A stretch of DNA of 64,000 nucleotides, from positions 992,001 through 1,056,000 of the forward strand of contig CAWFHK010000001.1 of assembly GCA_963815655.1 (NCBI GenBank), read 5' to 3'. Of this stretch, positions 1 to 8,221 are shown one piece after another. Position numbers and translations under genes: made by a program. The notes beneath the pieces were generated by a model. That model saw only the letters and a program-made list of their open reading frames with translations, did not search any database and had not been told where the DNA came from. Origin of the DNA: JAWOLE01 sp963815655 (GTDB taxonomy: Bacteria > Acidobacteriota > Thermoanaerobaculia > UBA5066 > Gp7-AA6). Every line of letters starts with the position of its first letter. Position 1 is the first letter of the stretch.

Positions 1-2277
1 GGCCGGGCCGGAAATCCGGAGACCCGAGGTCCCGCCGGCGAGGGACTCGCCGACGCCCTTCGCCGCCCCCTCGGCCTTCTCCCGGTCCGGCGACGAGATC
101 AGGACGGACGCGAGCTGCGCGAAGGGCGGATAGAAGAAGGAGCGCCGGAACGCCAGCTCCTCCGCCGCGAACCCGTCCACGTCGTGTCCGGCCGCGCGCC
201 GGATCGCCGGGTGCTGCGGGTGAAACGTCTGAACGTGGACGGTGCCGGGCGCGTCTCCCCGCCCGGCCCGCCCCGCGACCTGCGCCACGAGCTGGAAGGT
301 CTTCTCGGCCGCGCGGAAGTCCGGGAAGTTCAGGAGCGTGTCTGCCGACAGGACCCCGACCGCCGTGACGCCCGGGAAGTCGTGCCCCTTGGCCACCATC
401 TGCGTGCCGATCAGGCAGGAGGCCCGCCCGCAGATCACGTCGTCCAGGACCGCTCCCGCCCCGCGGCGCCGCGCCGAGTCGCGGTCGAGCACCACGTGGG
501 AGACGCCGGGGAAGAGCTCGGCGAATCGCTCCGCGACGCGCTCGGTGCCCGCGCCGATCGCCTCCAGGATGGCGCCGCCGCAATCGGGGCACCGGATCGG
601 CCTCGAGACCCTCTCCCCGCAGTAGTGGCAGATGAGGGCGCGTCCCTTCTCGTGGACCGTCCGCGAAACGCTGCACCGGCCGCACCGGAAGTCATGGCCG
701 CACTGGCGGCAGAGGAGAAACGGCGCGAATCCCCGTCTCGGCTGGAGCAGGATCGCCTGCTCTCCCCGCGAAAAAACCTCCGAGAGCCGCGCGACGAGGG
801 GAGCGGAGAAAAGAGGAACTCCCTTCTCGTCGGGGCGCGCCCGCTCGCGCTTGAGGTCCACCAGGGTGACTTGCGGGAGAGGGCGGTCATCCACGCGGGC
901 CGTCAGGAGCAGGAGCCGGAGCCTCCCGTCGCGAGCCGCCTGGTACGCCTCCATGGACGGCGTGGCGGAGCCGAACAGGAGGGCCGAGCCGGCCGCGAGC
1001 GCGCGGATCGCCGCGACGTCGCGCGCGTCGTAGCGCGGCGACTCTCTCTGCTTGTAGGAGCCGTCGTGCTCCTCGTCCACGACGAAGAGGCCCGGGTCGG
1101 CCACCGGGGCGAACGCCGCCGACCGCGGCCCGATCACGGCGCGCGCCTCTCCCGACCGCACGCGGTCCCACTCCCGCGCGCGCTCCCGCTCCGACTGCGC
1201 CGAATGCAGAACAGCGGCCCGGGCGCCGAACTGTCGGCGAAGCTCCCGGGAGAAGACAGGCGTCAACGCGATTTCCGGCACGAGCCAGACGGCGCCGCGG
1301 CCCGCGGCGAGGGCGAGCGAGATCGCGCGCAGGTAGACCTCGGTCTTGCCGCTCCCCGTCACGCCCTGCAGGAGGGCGGGGAAATAGCGCCGGGCCGCGA
1401 TCGCCCGGCGGATCTCTTCGAGAACCGTCTCCTGCTCGGCCGTGAGCCGGAAGGCCGGGCGGGCGGCCGGAGGCGGCGCCGGCTTCTCCGGCTTTCGCGC
1501 CTGCTCGAAGCTCCGGAGCGCACCGCGGGCGACGAGCGTTCGCAGAACGCCCGGCCCCACGCCTGTCTCCATCCGAATCTCGGCCGCGACGGCCGGGCGG
1601 CCGAGAGCTTCGAGATAGGCGAGGACATCCTTGCCGCGCCGGCTCCCCTTCAAGCTCCGGGCCCGATCCTCGGGCGTCCCGGCGCCGGGGGCGTAGGCGA
1701 CCTCCGAACGGGGCCTTCTCTCCTTCGCGGAGGACACGGCGCGCACGAAGCCGCGCTCCTCGAGCGACCGCAGCGCCTCCTGGCGGCCGGCCACGGGCAG
1801 CCCGCTCAAGGCCACCGCCTCGCCGGCGCGAAGTCTGCCGAGAATCTCCTCTTCGGCGCCGCCGGCGCGCGCGAGCGCGCCCTTCTCGGTGATGCGGTAC
1901 CGGACGGCGCCCGCCGCGGGAAGCCGGGCGGGGAGCGCGGCCTTGAGCACCTCGCCGGTCGAGGCGAAGGATCGGCGCGCCACGCGGTCGGCGGTCGCGA
2001 GGAGCTCCGGCGGACAGACCGGTTCCGCGTCGAGGACCTCGACGATCTCCCGGATCCCGGAGGTCTGCTCCCCTGCCTGCGCGAGCACGACGCCCGTCAG
2101 GACGCGCTCGCCGAACGGCACGCGAACGCGGGAGCCCGGATCCGGCATCGGCAAGGAGGCCGGCACGCCATAGGAGAAACTCTTGCGGATCGGCAGCGGG
2201 AGCGCGACGGACACGACGCGGGATCGGGCGATCGGGTGATCGGGCGATCGGACGATCGAAGGGCCGCGGTCAGTCAC
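1..2277 (-). CDS. priA: Primosomal protein N' (replication restart helicase PriA), 3' end cut by window edge
   Basis: PriA is the DEAH-type 3'-5' helicase that restarts stalled replication forks. Reading the minus strand gives the N-terminal 3'-end-binding fold (VSVALPLPIRKSFSYGVP), a Walker A motif GVTGSGKTE near 1345-1371, the helicase motif VDEEHDGSYKQ near 1060-1085, and paired zinc-binding cysteines (CRQC, CHYCG, CPDCG) between about 580 and 700. The frame stays open to base 1, so the last several dozen residues are missing. The start is uncertain: GTG at 2277 is the longest in-frame choice but lies in an octamer repeat array, and GTG at 2214 gives a more typical PriA N-terminus. Identity is secure from motif order. 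Confidence 0.93.
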   Translation of the reverse strand, partial: MTDRGPSIVRSPDHPIARSRVVSVALPLPIRKSFSYGVPASLPMPDPGSRVRVPFGERVLTGVVLAQAGEQTSGIREIVEVLDAEPVCPPELLATADRVARRSFASTGEVLKAALPARLPAAGAVRYRITEKGALARAGGAEEEILGRLRAGEAVALSGLPVAGRQEALRSLEERGFVRAVSSAKERRPRSEVAYAPGAGTPEDRARSLKGSRRGKDVLAYLEALGRPAVAAEIRMETGVGPGVLRTLVARGALRSFEQARKPEKPAPPPAARPAFRLTAEQETVLEEIRRAIAARRYFPALLQGVTGSGKTEVYLRAISLALAAGRGAVWLVPEIALTPVFSRELRRQFGARAAVLHSAQSERERAREWDRVRSGEARAVIGPRSAAFAPVADPGLFVVDEEHDGSYKQRESPRYDARDVAAIRALAAGSALLFGSATPSMEAYQAARDGRLRLLLLTARVDDRPLPQVTLVDLKRERARPDEKGVPLFSAPLVARLSEVFSRGEQAILLQPRRGFAPFLLCRQCGHDFRCGRCSVSRTVHEKGRALICHYCGERVSRPIRCPDCGGAILEAIGAGTERVAERFAELFPGVSHVVLDRDSARRRGAGAVLDDVICGRASCLIGTQMVAKGHDFPGVTAVGVLSADTLLNFPDFRAAEKTFQLVAQVAGRAGRGDAPGTVHVQTFHPQHPAIRRAAGHDVDGFAAEELAFRRSFFYPPFAQLASVLISSPDREKAEGAAKGVGESLAGGTSGLRISGPA

Positions 2278-2308
2278 CCGATGGCTCGATCACCCGCTCA
2301 TCCGATCC
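2221..2308. repeat. Octamer-repeat dyad A1
   Basis: The left arm (2222-2260) is five near-copies of GATCGGGC/T. The right arm (about 2271-2308) is the reverse-complement type, units like CGATCACC. Arms are separated by about 10 bp, so the locus can fold into a long imperfect hairpin. It lies directly after the stop codon of the minus-strand lipoprotein gene and overlaps the longer possible priA start. The right arm is nearly identical to one at 30500-30545. Confidence 0.85.
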
Positions 2309-2971
2309 CTAGGTCCTCGAGGGGATCGGCGTGTCGTCGTCCTCGTCGGCGTCGTCCCGGACGAAGACGTAGGAGCGCCGCAGGGGATCCCATCGGTATC
2401 GGCGAACGGCCTCGTCGTCCAGATCGGGAGTGATCACCACCGCGTCGCGATCGATCGAGAGGTCCCCTCGGGCCAGCGTGACGTCGCGTTCGAGGAATCT
2501 CCCCGGCGAAAACGCCGGCCCAACCGAGTCGTCTCGGCCGGTGAACACGACGACGGAGAACCAGGGGCTGTCGCGGCTGGAATCCCGCCGCAGGAACGCC
2601 AGCACGAAGTCGAGGCTGCCGTCGTCGTTGACGTCTCCGCGGACGAAGAACGGGTGATAGACGCCGTACAGGCGGCGGATGTCGCTGTCTCCGTCCCGGG
2701 TGTGCTGGCGGTCCGCGTCGGTCGCGAGGCGAAGGTCCGTGTGCTGCCGGAGGAACTCGTCCACGGCGGCCCTTTCGGCGGGCTTGAAGGGATACGCGTC
2801 CGGGTCTGGATGCGTCGCGGGCATCCGCGCAGGGCGCTCGGAATTCTGCGCCGGGGCAGGAGGGGAAGCGGCCGCCGCGGCGGGAGCGCCCACCTTGCGG
2901 CAGGCGAGGATCACGGCCGCGCAGGCAACCGCGGTGGCGAGTCTCTTCCGGTCCTTGAAAAGGCCGATCAT
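2309..2971 (-). CDS. Hypothetical lipoprotein-like secreted protein
   Basis: This 220-residue protein is of unknown function. The N-terminus has charged residues, a hydrophobic stretch (TAVACAAVILAC) and a cysteine in a plausible lipobox, followed by an Ala/Pro-rich linker, so it is probably exported and perhaps lipidated. The middle contains DVNDDGSLDF, an aspartate-rich calcium-loop-like motif of the kind seen in FG-GAP/VCBS proteins, followed by beta-rich sequence and an acidic tail. The ATG at 2971 is preceded by a good ribosome-binding site (AGGAAGGA). It is divergent from the aspartase-like gene and followed by an octamer dyad and priA. No enzymatic motif was recognised. Confidence 0.72.
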   Translation of the reverse strand: MIGLFKDRKRLATAVACAAVILACRKVGAPAAAAASPPAPAQNSERPARMPATHPDPDAYPFKPAERAAVDEFLRQHTDLRLATDADRQHTRDGDSDIRRLYGVYHPFFVRGDVNDDGSLDFVLAFLRRDSSRDSPWFSVVVFTGRDDSVGPAFSPGRFLERDVTLARGDLSIDRDAVVITPDLDDEAVRRYRWDPLRRSYVFVRDDADEDDDTPIPSRT

Positions 2972-3124
2972 TTGTCCTTCCTCGCGCGACGCCCGGCGCG
3001 CCTGGCGGGGGACGCATTTTAACCCGCGATCTGCCGGCCGGTCCCGCCGCCGGTGCCCCGAGTCTCCGCGAGGAGATCCGACTCTGCTACTGTTTAAGAG
3101 GGCGGGAGAAAGAGGGAACACGCC

Positions 3125-4507
3125 TTGAGAGAAGAGCGCGACAGCCTCGGTGTCCGACAGATTCCGGACGAGGCGTACTGGGGCGCGCAGACCTCGCGCG
3201 CCGTCGAGAACTTTCCGATCTCCGGCGAGACGGCCCATCCCGAGATGGTCCGCGCGTACGCCCGGATCAAGCGGGCGTGCGCCGAGACCAACGGCGAGAC
3301 GGGCCGGCTCGACGCGAGAAAGGTCGCGGCGATCATGCAGGCCTGCGACGAGGTCCTGGCGGGACGGCTCCGGGAACAGTTCGTCGTGGACGTCTACCAG
3401 GCGGGGGCCGGCACCTCCTTTCACATGAACGTCAACGAGGTCCTCGCGGGCCGGGCGGCGGAGATCCTCGGTGCGCCGCGGGCAGACCGCGCGGCCGTCA
3501 ACCCCAACGACGACGTGAACCTCGGTCAGTCCACCAACGACACCTACCCGACCGCGCTCCACATGGCGGCGATCGCCGTCGGCAGAACTCTCGCGGAAGA
3601 GGTCCGGAGGCTCGCCGATTCGTTCGACCGCAAGAGCCTGGAGTTCGCCTCCATCGTCAAGTCCGCGCGCACGCACCTGATGGACGCCGTCCCGGTCACG
3701 CTCGGACAGGAGTTCCGCGCGTTCGGCTCCGCGGTCGCCCACCGGCGGGAGGCGCTCTCCCGCGCGCTCGACGCGCTGCGCGAGCTGCCGCTCGGCGGCA
3801 CGGCGGCCGGAACCGGCCTCAACACGCCGGCGGGTTTCCGGGAGCGCGCGATCGAGAAGCTCTCGAGGCTCGCGGGCGAGGACTTCCGCCCCTCCTCCGA
3901 CGCCCGCGAGGGGCTCCAGAGCCGCGCGTCCTCCGGCGACTACTCGTCGGCGCTCCGGGGGCTCGCCGTCGAGCTCGGCCGCATTGCAAACGACTTGCGC
4001 CTCCTCGCGTCCGGCCCGGCGACGGGGCTGGACGAGATCCGCCTTCCCGCCGTCCAGCCGGGCTCCTCCATCATGCCGGGCAAGGTCAACCCCTCGCTCC
4101 TCGAGTGCCTGAACATGCTCTGCTTCCAGCTCGTCGGGTTCGACACCGCCAATAGCCTCGCAGTCGGCGCCGGCCAGCTCGACCTGAACGTGATGATGCC
4201 GCTGATCGCCCGCAACCTGACGCGCGGCCCGCAGCTCCTGATCAACTTCCTCCCGATCCTGCGAACGAGGTGCGTGGACGGGATCACGGCGAACCCCGAG
4301 AAGTGTCGCCACTACCTGGAGGAGTCTCCCGCGGTCATCACGGCCCTGACTCCGAGGATCGGCTACGCGAAGGCCGCCGAGATCTTCAAGGAAGCGGTCG
4401 CGCGCGGGGTGCGCGTCCGGCAGGTCCTCCTCGAGAAGAAGGTCCTGACGGAGGAGGAGCTCGAAGCGTCCATGACCCCGGGGAACCTCCTCGGTCCCCT
4501 GGAGTGA
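3125..4507 (+). CDS. Aspartase/fumarase superfamily lyase, probably aspartate ammonia-lyase
   Basis: A 460-residue class II fumarase/aspartase family enzyme with the catalytic-loop signature GSSIMPGKVNP. Several positions look more like aspartase than FumC: GAGTS rather than GSGTQ near residue 97, QSTND rather than QSSND, DVYQ before the first signature, and DAVPVTLGQEFRAF rather than the DATPLTLGQE of fumarases. Aspartase deaminates aspartate to fumarate, feeding the TCA cycle. The start is TTG at 3125 (MREERDSLG), preceded by a purine-rich GAGGG; the family's N-terminus begins at the same place. It stands alone between a divergent lipoprotein gene and a repeat dyad. FumC activity cannot be excluded by reading alone. 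Confidence 0.8.
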   Translation: MREERDSLGVRQIPDEAYWGAQTSRAVENFPISGETAHPEMVRAYARIKRACAETNGETGRLDARKVAAIMQACDEVLAGRLREQFVVDVYQAGAGTSFHMNVNEVLAGRAAEILGAPRADRAAVNPNDDVNLGQSTNDTYPTALHMAAIAVGRTLAEEVRRLADSFDRKSLEFASIVKSARTHLMDAVPVTLGQEFRAFGSAVAHRREALSRALDALRELPLGGTAAGTGLNTPAGFRERAIEKLSRLAGEDFRPSSDAREGLQSRASSGDYSSALRGLAVELGRIANDLRLLASGPATGLDEIRLPAVQPGSSIMPGKVNPSLLECLNMLCFQLVGFDTANSLAVGAGQLDLNVMMPLIARNLTRGPQLLINFLPILRTRCVDGITANPEKCRHYLEESPAVITALTPRIGYAKAAEIFKEAVARGVRVRQVLLEKKVLTEEELEASMTPGNLLGPLE

Positions 4508-4510
4508 CCG

Positions 4511-4575
4511 GAGCCGGGAATCGGGAGATATAGGATAGCGCCCTCGTTTCGATTCCCGTTTCCGTTTCCCGATAG
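4511..4575. repeat. Heptamer-type dyad (GTTTCCC class)
   Basis: The left arm GCCGGGAATCGGGAG (4513-4527) faces a right arm of roughly 7-bp units GATTCCC/GTTTCCG/TTTCCCG (4550-4573). It sits in the gap between two co-directional plus-strand genes. The units are imperfect, so the call rests on similarity of layout to the clearer copies elsewhere in the window. Confidence 0.55.
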
Positions 4576-4596
4576 ACGGCTAAGGAGGGATGGACC

Positions 4597-5328
4597 ATGA
4601 CCTGGCCCCAAGACTTCGCCACCAATCTCCAGTTCCTTCTGCGTTGGTTCCACTTCCTGGCCGGAATCACCTGGATCGGGCTGCTCTACTTCTTCAACGT
4701 GGTCAACGTGAAGGTCCAGAAAGAGCTGGACGGGCCCACGAAGCTCAAGGCCAACCCTTCTCTGCTGACCCACACTCTCTGGTGGTTCCGGTGGGGCGCG
4801 ATCGGCACGTGGGTCTCGGGGTTCCTCTACCTCGGCTACTTCGTGGAGGCCGGAAAGGAGGTCACCCGGAATCCCCATCTGACCCTCCTGCTCTTCCTCG
4901 TCATCTGGTCGGTCGCCTTCGTGATCCTGTCCATGGTCTATCGGATCTCGATCCAGGGGGGCACCTTGAAGGACGGGCGAGTCGTCGCGCTGGCCGTGAT
5001 CGTCGTCACGACGGCGGCCTCGGTTCTGATCGCCTGGCTCGCCCGCAACTGGGGCGCCAGCAACCGCGCGATCTCGATCCTCGTCGGCGGAGGCCTGGGG
5101 ACAGTCATGCTGATGAACGTGTGGATGATCATCTGGCCGCTGCAGCAGAAGATCATCGCCGCCACCAGGGCCGCCGCCGAGTCCGGTGCCTCGGCGCCGG
5201 CGGATCAGCCGAAGTGGGCCCGGCGGGCCTTTCTGGCGTCGCGGACCAACGCGTGGCTCTCGATTCCCCTGCTCTTCTTCATGGGGGCGGCCAGCCACTT
5301 TCCGATCTTCAGCACGATCGGCCGCTGA
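4597..5328 (+). CDS. PuuD-like (urate oxidase N-terminal domain) integral membrane protein
   Basis: A 243-residue membrane protein with about six hydrophobic segments. The opening (NLQFLLRWFHFLAGITWIG) resembles the membrane domain of PuuD-type urate hydroxylases (Urate_ox_N family). The cytochrome c domain that PuuD carries at its C-terminus is absent and there is no CxxCH motif, so urate oxidation is not implied. A strong ribosome-binding site (AAGGAGG, 4581-4587) precedes the ATG. A histidine in the first helix (WFHFLAG) could bind haem or metal, which is inference. The gene is monocistronic, ending at a hairpin shared with the convergent udg gene. Function unknown. Confidence 0.7.
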   Translation: MTWPQDFATNLQFLLRWFHFLAGITWIGLLYFFNVVNVKVQKELDGPTKLKANPSLLTHTLWWFRWGAIGTWVSGFLYLGYFVEAGKEVTRNPHLTLLLFLVIWSVAFVILSMVYRISIQGGTLKDGRVVALAVIVVTTAASVLIAWLARNWGASNRAISILVGGGLGTVMLMNVWMIIWPLQQKIIAATRAAAESGASAPADQPKWARRAFLASRTNAWLSIPLLFFMGAASHFPIFSTIGR

Positions 5329-5330
5329 TC

Positions 5331-5350
5331 GCCCGGCGCAGGCGCCGGGC
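5331..5350. terminator. Bidirectional hairpin terminator candidate
   Basis: A perfect 8-bp GC-rich stem (GCCCGGCG/CGCCGGGC) with a 4-nt loop lies three bases after the stop of the PuuD-like gene and four bases before the udg stop. It fits a shared terminator for convergent genes, although there is no clear U-tract. Confidence 0.6.
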
Positions 5351-5353
5351 CGG

Positions 5354-6028
5354 CTACGTTCGGGACGCGAGATGGTCGCGGACGAGCTTCATGTCCTCCC
5401 AGACGTCCTTCTTCCGCTCGGGGGAGCGGAGCAGAAAGGCGGGGTGGAACGTCGGCATCACGCGCACGCCGCGCGCCGAGCGCCAGCGGCCGCGCATCCG
5501 GCCGATCGGCTCATCGGTCTCCAGGAGGGCCTGCGCGGCGAAGGTCCCGAGAGTCACGATGACCTTCGGGGAGATCAGCCGGATCTGCTCCTCGAGAAAG
5601 GGGCGGCAGGAGGCGACCTCGTCCGGCTCCGGATTGCGATTGTTGGGAGGCCTGCATTTCAGGACGTTCGCGATGAAGACGTCCTCGCGCTTCTTTCCCA
5701 TCGCCTCGATGATCTTGGTCAGGAGCTGGCCGGCGCGGCCGACGAAGGCGAGGCCCTGCTCGTCCTCGTCCCGGCCCGGAGCCTCGCCGACGAACATCAG
5801 GTCGGCCCTCGGGTTGCCCTGGCCGAACACGATGTGGGTGCGCCCCTTCGAGAGCTTGCAGCGAGGGCAGCCGGCGAGAAACGTCTGGAGCGACGGGAGG
5901 TCCGGCATCGAGCCCGGGACCATGGCGGCGGCGCCGCGAGGCGCTTCCAAAAAGAGGTCGGTGACGCCGAGGTCGCGGAAGAAGCGGAGCTGATCCCGGA
6001 GAGAGTCGGGCGGCGGGTCAGCGGGCAC
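5354..6028 (-). CDS. Type-4 uracil-DNA glycosylase (Fe-S)
   Basis: This 224-residue protein removes uracil from DNA in base-excision repair. It has the family-4 catalytic block GEAPGRDEDEQGLAFVGRAG and the C-terminal THPAFLLR-like motif (FHPAFLLR). Cysteines in CPRCKLS, LKCRPP and SCRPF are the expected 4Fe-4S ligands. A roughly 40-residue N-terminal extension precedes the domain. It overlaps the end of coaBC by 11 bp and is the last gene of the msbA-yicC-gmk-rpoZ-coaBC run. Assignment to family 4 rather than family 5 rests on the motif reading. Confidence 0.9.
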   Translation of the reverse strand: MPADPPPDSLRDQLRFFRDLGVTDLFLEAPRGAAAMVPGSMPDLPSLQTFLAGCPRCKLSKGRTHIVFGQGNPRADLMFVGEAPGRDEDEQGLAFVGRAGQLLTKIIEAMGKKREDVFIANVLKCRPPNNRNPEPDEVASCRPFLEEQIRLISPKVIVTLGTFAAQALLETDEPIGRMRGRWRSARGVRVMPTFHPAFLLRSPERKKDVWEDMKLVRDHLASRT

Positions 6029-7256
6029 GCAGAGAGTCTATCGCCGGCGAAGAGGGATCCGCGGGACCCGACGACCGCACTTCCCGGAACGCGTCCCAGA
6101 TTTTCTCGGCCGCCTCCCGCTTCGAGCGGCGCGAGACGAGCTCCCGGGCGCCGTCCCGGCGGAGAATCAGGACTTCGTTTTCGGTGGCGTCGAACCCGAT
6201 GTCGCCGCGCCCGACGTCGTTGACGACGACGAGATCCGCTCCCTTGGCCTCCATCTTCCGGCGGCCACGCTCCTCCAGCTCTTCCGTCTCGGCCGCGAAC
6301 GCCACGACCGTCTGGCCACGGCGCAGAGGCTTCAGGCTCGCCAGGATGTCGGACCCGGCCTTCAACCTCACCGACCGGTCGCCCTCCTCCCTGTGCAGCC
6401 GACCGGGACTCCTCTCGGGAATGAAGTCCGCGACGGCGGCCGCCATCGCGAGACCGTCGCATTCCGGGAACTCGCGGACGAGAAGCCCGTGCAGGTCCGC
6501 CGCCGTCTCGAAGGAGAGGAACCGGACGCCTTCCGGCCGCGGGAGCTCCGTCGGTCCGGAGGCCAGCGTCACCGTGGCTCCCCGGTCCCGGGCCGCCTCC
6601 GCCAGCGCGTATCCCATCCGCCCGCTCGAGCGGTTCGAGACGAAACGGATCGGGTCGAGCGGCTCGCGGGTCGGGCCCGCCGTGACGAGCAGGCGCAGGT
6701 CCGCCAGGTCTCCACGCGAGCGGGACAGAAGTCTCCATGCCTGATCCACGATCGTCTCCGACTCCGCCATTCGTCCCACGCCCTCGCGGCCGGAGGCGAG
6801 GGGCCCTTTCCCGGGGCCGGCCACACGCGCGCCGCGCGCCGTCAGCGTCTCGACGTTGCGCCGCACGGCCGGGTTCTCCCACATGGCCGTCTCCATCGCC
6901 GGCGCGAGGAGGACCGGTCCGCGATGGGCGAGGAAATAGGTCGAGAGAAAATCGTCGGCCAGGCCGCCGGCGAGCTTCGCGAGGGTGTGCGCCGTCGCCG
7001 GCGCGACGATCAACAGGTCGGCCCAGGCGGCCAGTTCCACGTGGTCCACGGCCGGCGTGTTGCCGTCGCCCCAGACTTCCGTGTGAACCGAGCGCCCCGA
7101 CAGCGTCGCAAACGTGAGCGGCGCGACAAACTCGCGCGCGCCCCGCGTCATGACGACCTGGATTTCCGCGCCGCGCTCGCCGAGCCGCCGCAGGACCTCC
7201 ACGGTCTTGTAGGCGGCGATCCCGCCGCTGACGCCCAGAACGATGTGAGGACTCAT
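6018..7256 (-). CDS. coaBC: Bifunctional phosphopantothenoylcysteine decarboxylase / phosphopantothenate-cysteine ligase
   Basis: CoaBC makes 4'-phosphopantetheine for coenzyme A. The 412-residue protein has an N-terminal flavoprotein decarboxylase (GVSGGIAAYK; active-site His in VDHVELAAWAD) and a C-terminal ligase (VTAGPTREPLDPIRFVSNRSSGRMG; KMEAKGADLVVVND). Three decarboxylase signature positions differ from the E. coli enzyme. The PASANT-type motif reads PATAHT (Asn to His). The PXMNXXMW motif reads PAMETAMW (Asn to Glu). The substrate-flap LACG-type motif reads LASG (catalytic Cys to Ser). Such variants may be normal in this lineage. It follows rpoZ, as in many bacteria, across a heptamer-repeat gap. 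Confidence 0.93.
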   Translation of the reverse strand: MSPHIVLGVSGGIAAYKTVEVLRRLGERGAEIQVVMTRGAREFVAPLTFATLSGRSVHTEVWGDGNTPAVDHVELAAWADLLIVAPATAHTLAKLAGGLADDFLSTYFLAHRGPVLLAPAMETAMWENPAVRRNVETLTARGARVAGPGKGPLASGREGVGRMAESETIVDQAWRLLSRSRGDLADLRLLVTAGPTREPLDPIRFVSNRSSGRMGYALAEAARDRGATVTLASGPTELPRPEGVRFLSFETAADLHGLLVREFPECDGLAMAAAVADFIPERSPGRLHREEGDRSVRLKAGSDILASLKPLRRGQTVVAFAAETEELEERGRRKMEAKGADLVVVNDVGRGDIGFDATENEVLILRRDGARELVSRRSKREAAEKIWDAFREVRSSGPADPSSPAIDSLRAR

Positions 7257-7320
7257 CCTCGGTGCTCGGTCCTCGGTTCCCGGTGCTCGGTCAAGCCCAA
7301 CTGAAAACCGGAAACCGGCT
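7257..7320. repeat. Heptamer-repeat dyad (CTCGGTG class)
   Basis: The left arm (7257-7293) is five 7-bp units of the type CTCGGTG/C/T. The right arm (7301-7320) has ACCGGAA-like units. It occupies the gap between the rpoZ stop and the coaBC start. Confidence 0.75.
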
Positions 7321-7323
7321 CTC

Positions 7324-7581
7324 TCAGACCCTGGCTTCTTCCTCCGCGGCGGCCTCTTCCGCCGTTTCCGGGACGCCTTCCTCGAGCACGCCGCCCTCCG
7401 GGCCGTAGTCCCACCGGATCAGGTTCTGATCGAACTCCTGCGCGGCGAGGCGCGTGGGTTTGACGGGGCGGTCGGTCTCGATCTTCGGCCGGGCGCCCCG
7501 CATCAGTTGTTCGGCACGGCGGGCGATCAGCAGGGCCAGACGGAACTTGCTGTCCACACCTTCGGGCATTCTCTGAATCAT
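7324..7581 (-). CDS. rpoZ: DNA-directed RNA polymerase omega subunit
   Basis: An 85-residue omega subunit that assists RNA polymerase assembly. The core reads as the family does: SKFRLALLIARRAEQLMRGA followed by PTRLAAQEFD. A short acidic Glu/Ala-rich tail ends the protein. It lies 13 bp downstream of gmk, the usual gmk-rpoZ-coaBC order. Confidence 0.93.
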   Translation of the reverse strand: MIQRMPEGVDSKFRLALLIARRAEQLMRGARPKIETDRPVKPTRLAAQEFDQNLIRWDYGPEGGVLEEGVPETAEEAAAEEEARV

Positions 7582-7594
7582 CTGGTAAACCTCT

Positions 7595-8221
7595 CTAATG
7601 AAACTCTTTGCGGATGCGCTCCAGGCGCATTGCCTGTCGGGCCGGTGTCAGTCTCCTCGCTCGAACCGCTGATTGTAACTCAAGGGAGGCCCGATCCAAG
7701 TCGTCATTCACGATAACATATTGAAACTCCTCGGCTTGTTGCACTTCCTTGGCGGCGTTGATGAGCCGTTTCCGGACCGCCTCCTCTCCATCCAGCCCTC
7801 TGGCCAGGAGCCGCCGCTCCAGTTCCCCGGGGGAGGAGGGGACGATGAAGATGGCGACCGCCTCCGGGTACGCGAGGCGTATGTCGCGCGCTCCCTGGAC
7901 GTCGATGTCGAGCACCACGTCCTCTCCGGCGGCCAGGCGCGGCAGGACCTCCCCCCGCGACGTGCCGTAGATGTGCCCGTGGACCTCGTTGTGCTCGAGG
8001 AACTCGTCGCGCTGGACCATCCGCTGGAACACCTCCGCGCTCACGAAGTGGTACTCGCGCCCTTCCTGCTCCCCCTTCCGCATCGCGCGCGTCGTATGCG
8101 ACACCGAGAAGTGGAGCGGCTCGCCCGGCGGGTTCTCCAGCAGCCGGCGGATGAGGGTCGTCTTGCCGCCCCCCGACGGAGAGGACACGATGAAGAGGTC
8201 GCCTCGGCCCGGAACGGTCAT
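7595..8221 (-). CDS. gmk: Guanylate kinase
   Basis: This 208-residue kinase phosphorylates GMP to GDP. The P-loop SPSGGGKTT is near residue 14, followed by the GMP-binding VSHTTRAMRKGEQEGREYHF, and DIDVQGA marks the catalytic core. It starts with ATG at 8221 overlapping the yicC stop by 4 bp (ATGA), so translation is probably coupled. Full length for the family. Confidence 0.95.
   Translation of the reverse strand: MTVPGRGDLFIVSSPSGGGKTTLIRRLLENPPGEPLHFSVSHTTRAMRKGEQEGREYHFVSAEVFQRMVQRDEFLEHNEVHGHIYGTSRGEVLPRLAAGEDVVLDIDVQGARDIRLAYPEAVAIFIVPSSPGELERRLLARGLDGEEAVRKRLINAAKEVQQAEEFQYVIVNDDLDRASLELQSAVRARRLTPARQAMRLERIRKEFH

Noticed and set aside
184..2433. A long plus-strand frame over priA
   Set aside because: The minus strand encodes PriA motifs in order; the plus-strand translation is low-complexity and lacks any domain.
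2309..4312. A 667-residue version of the lipoprotein gene
   Set aside because: The upstream 440 residues are antisense to the aspartase gene; the ATG at 2971 has a good ribosome-binding site and begins a signal peptide.
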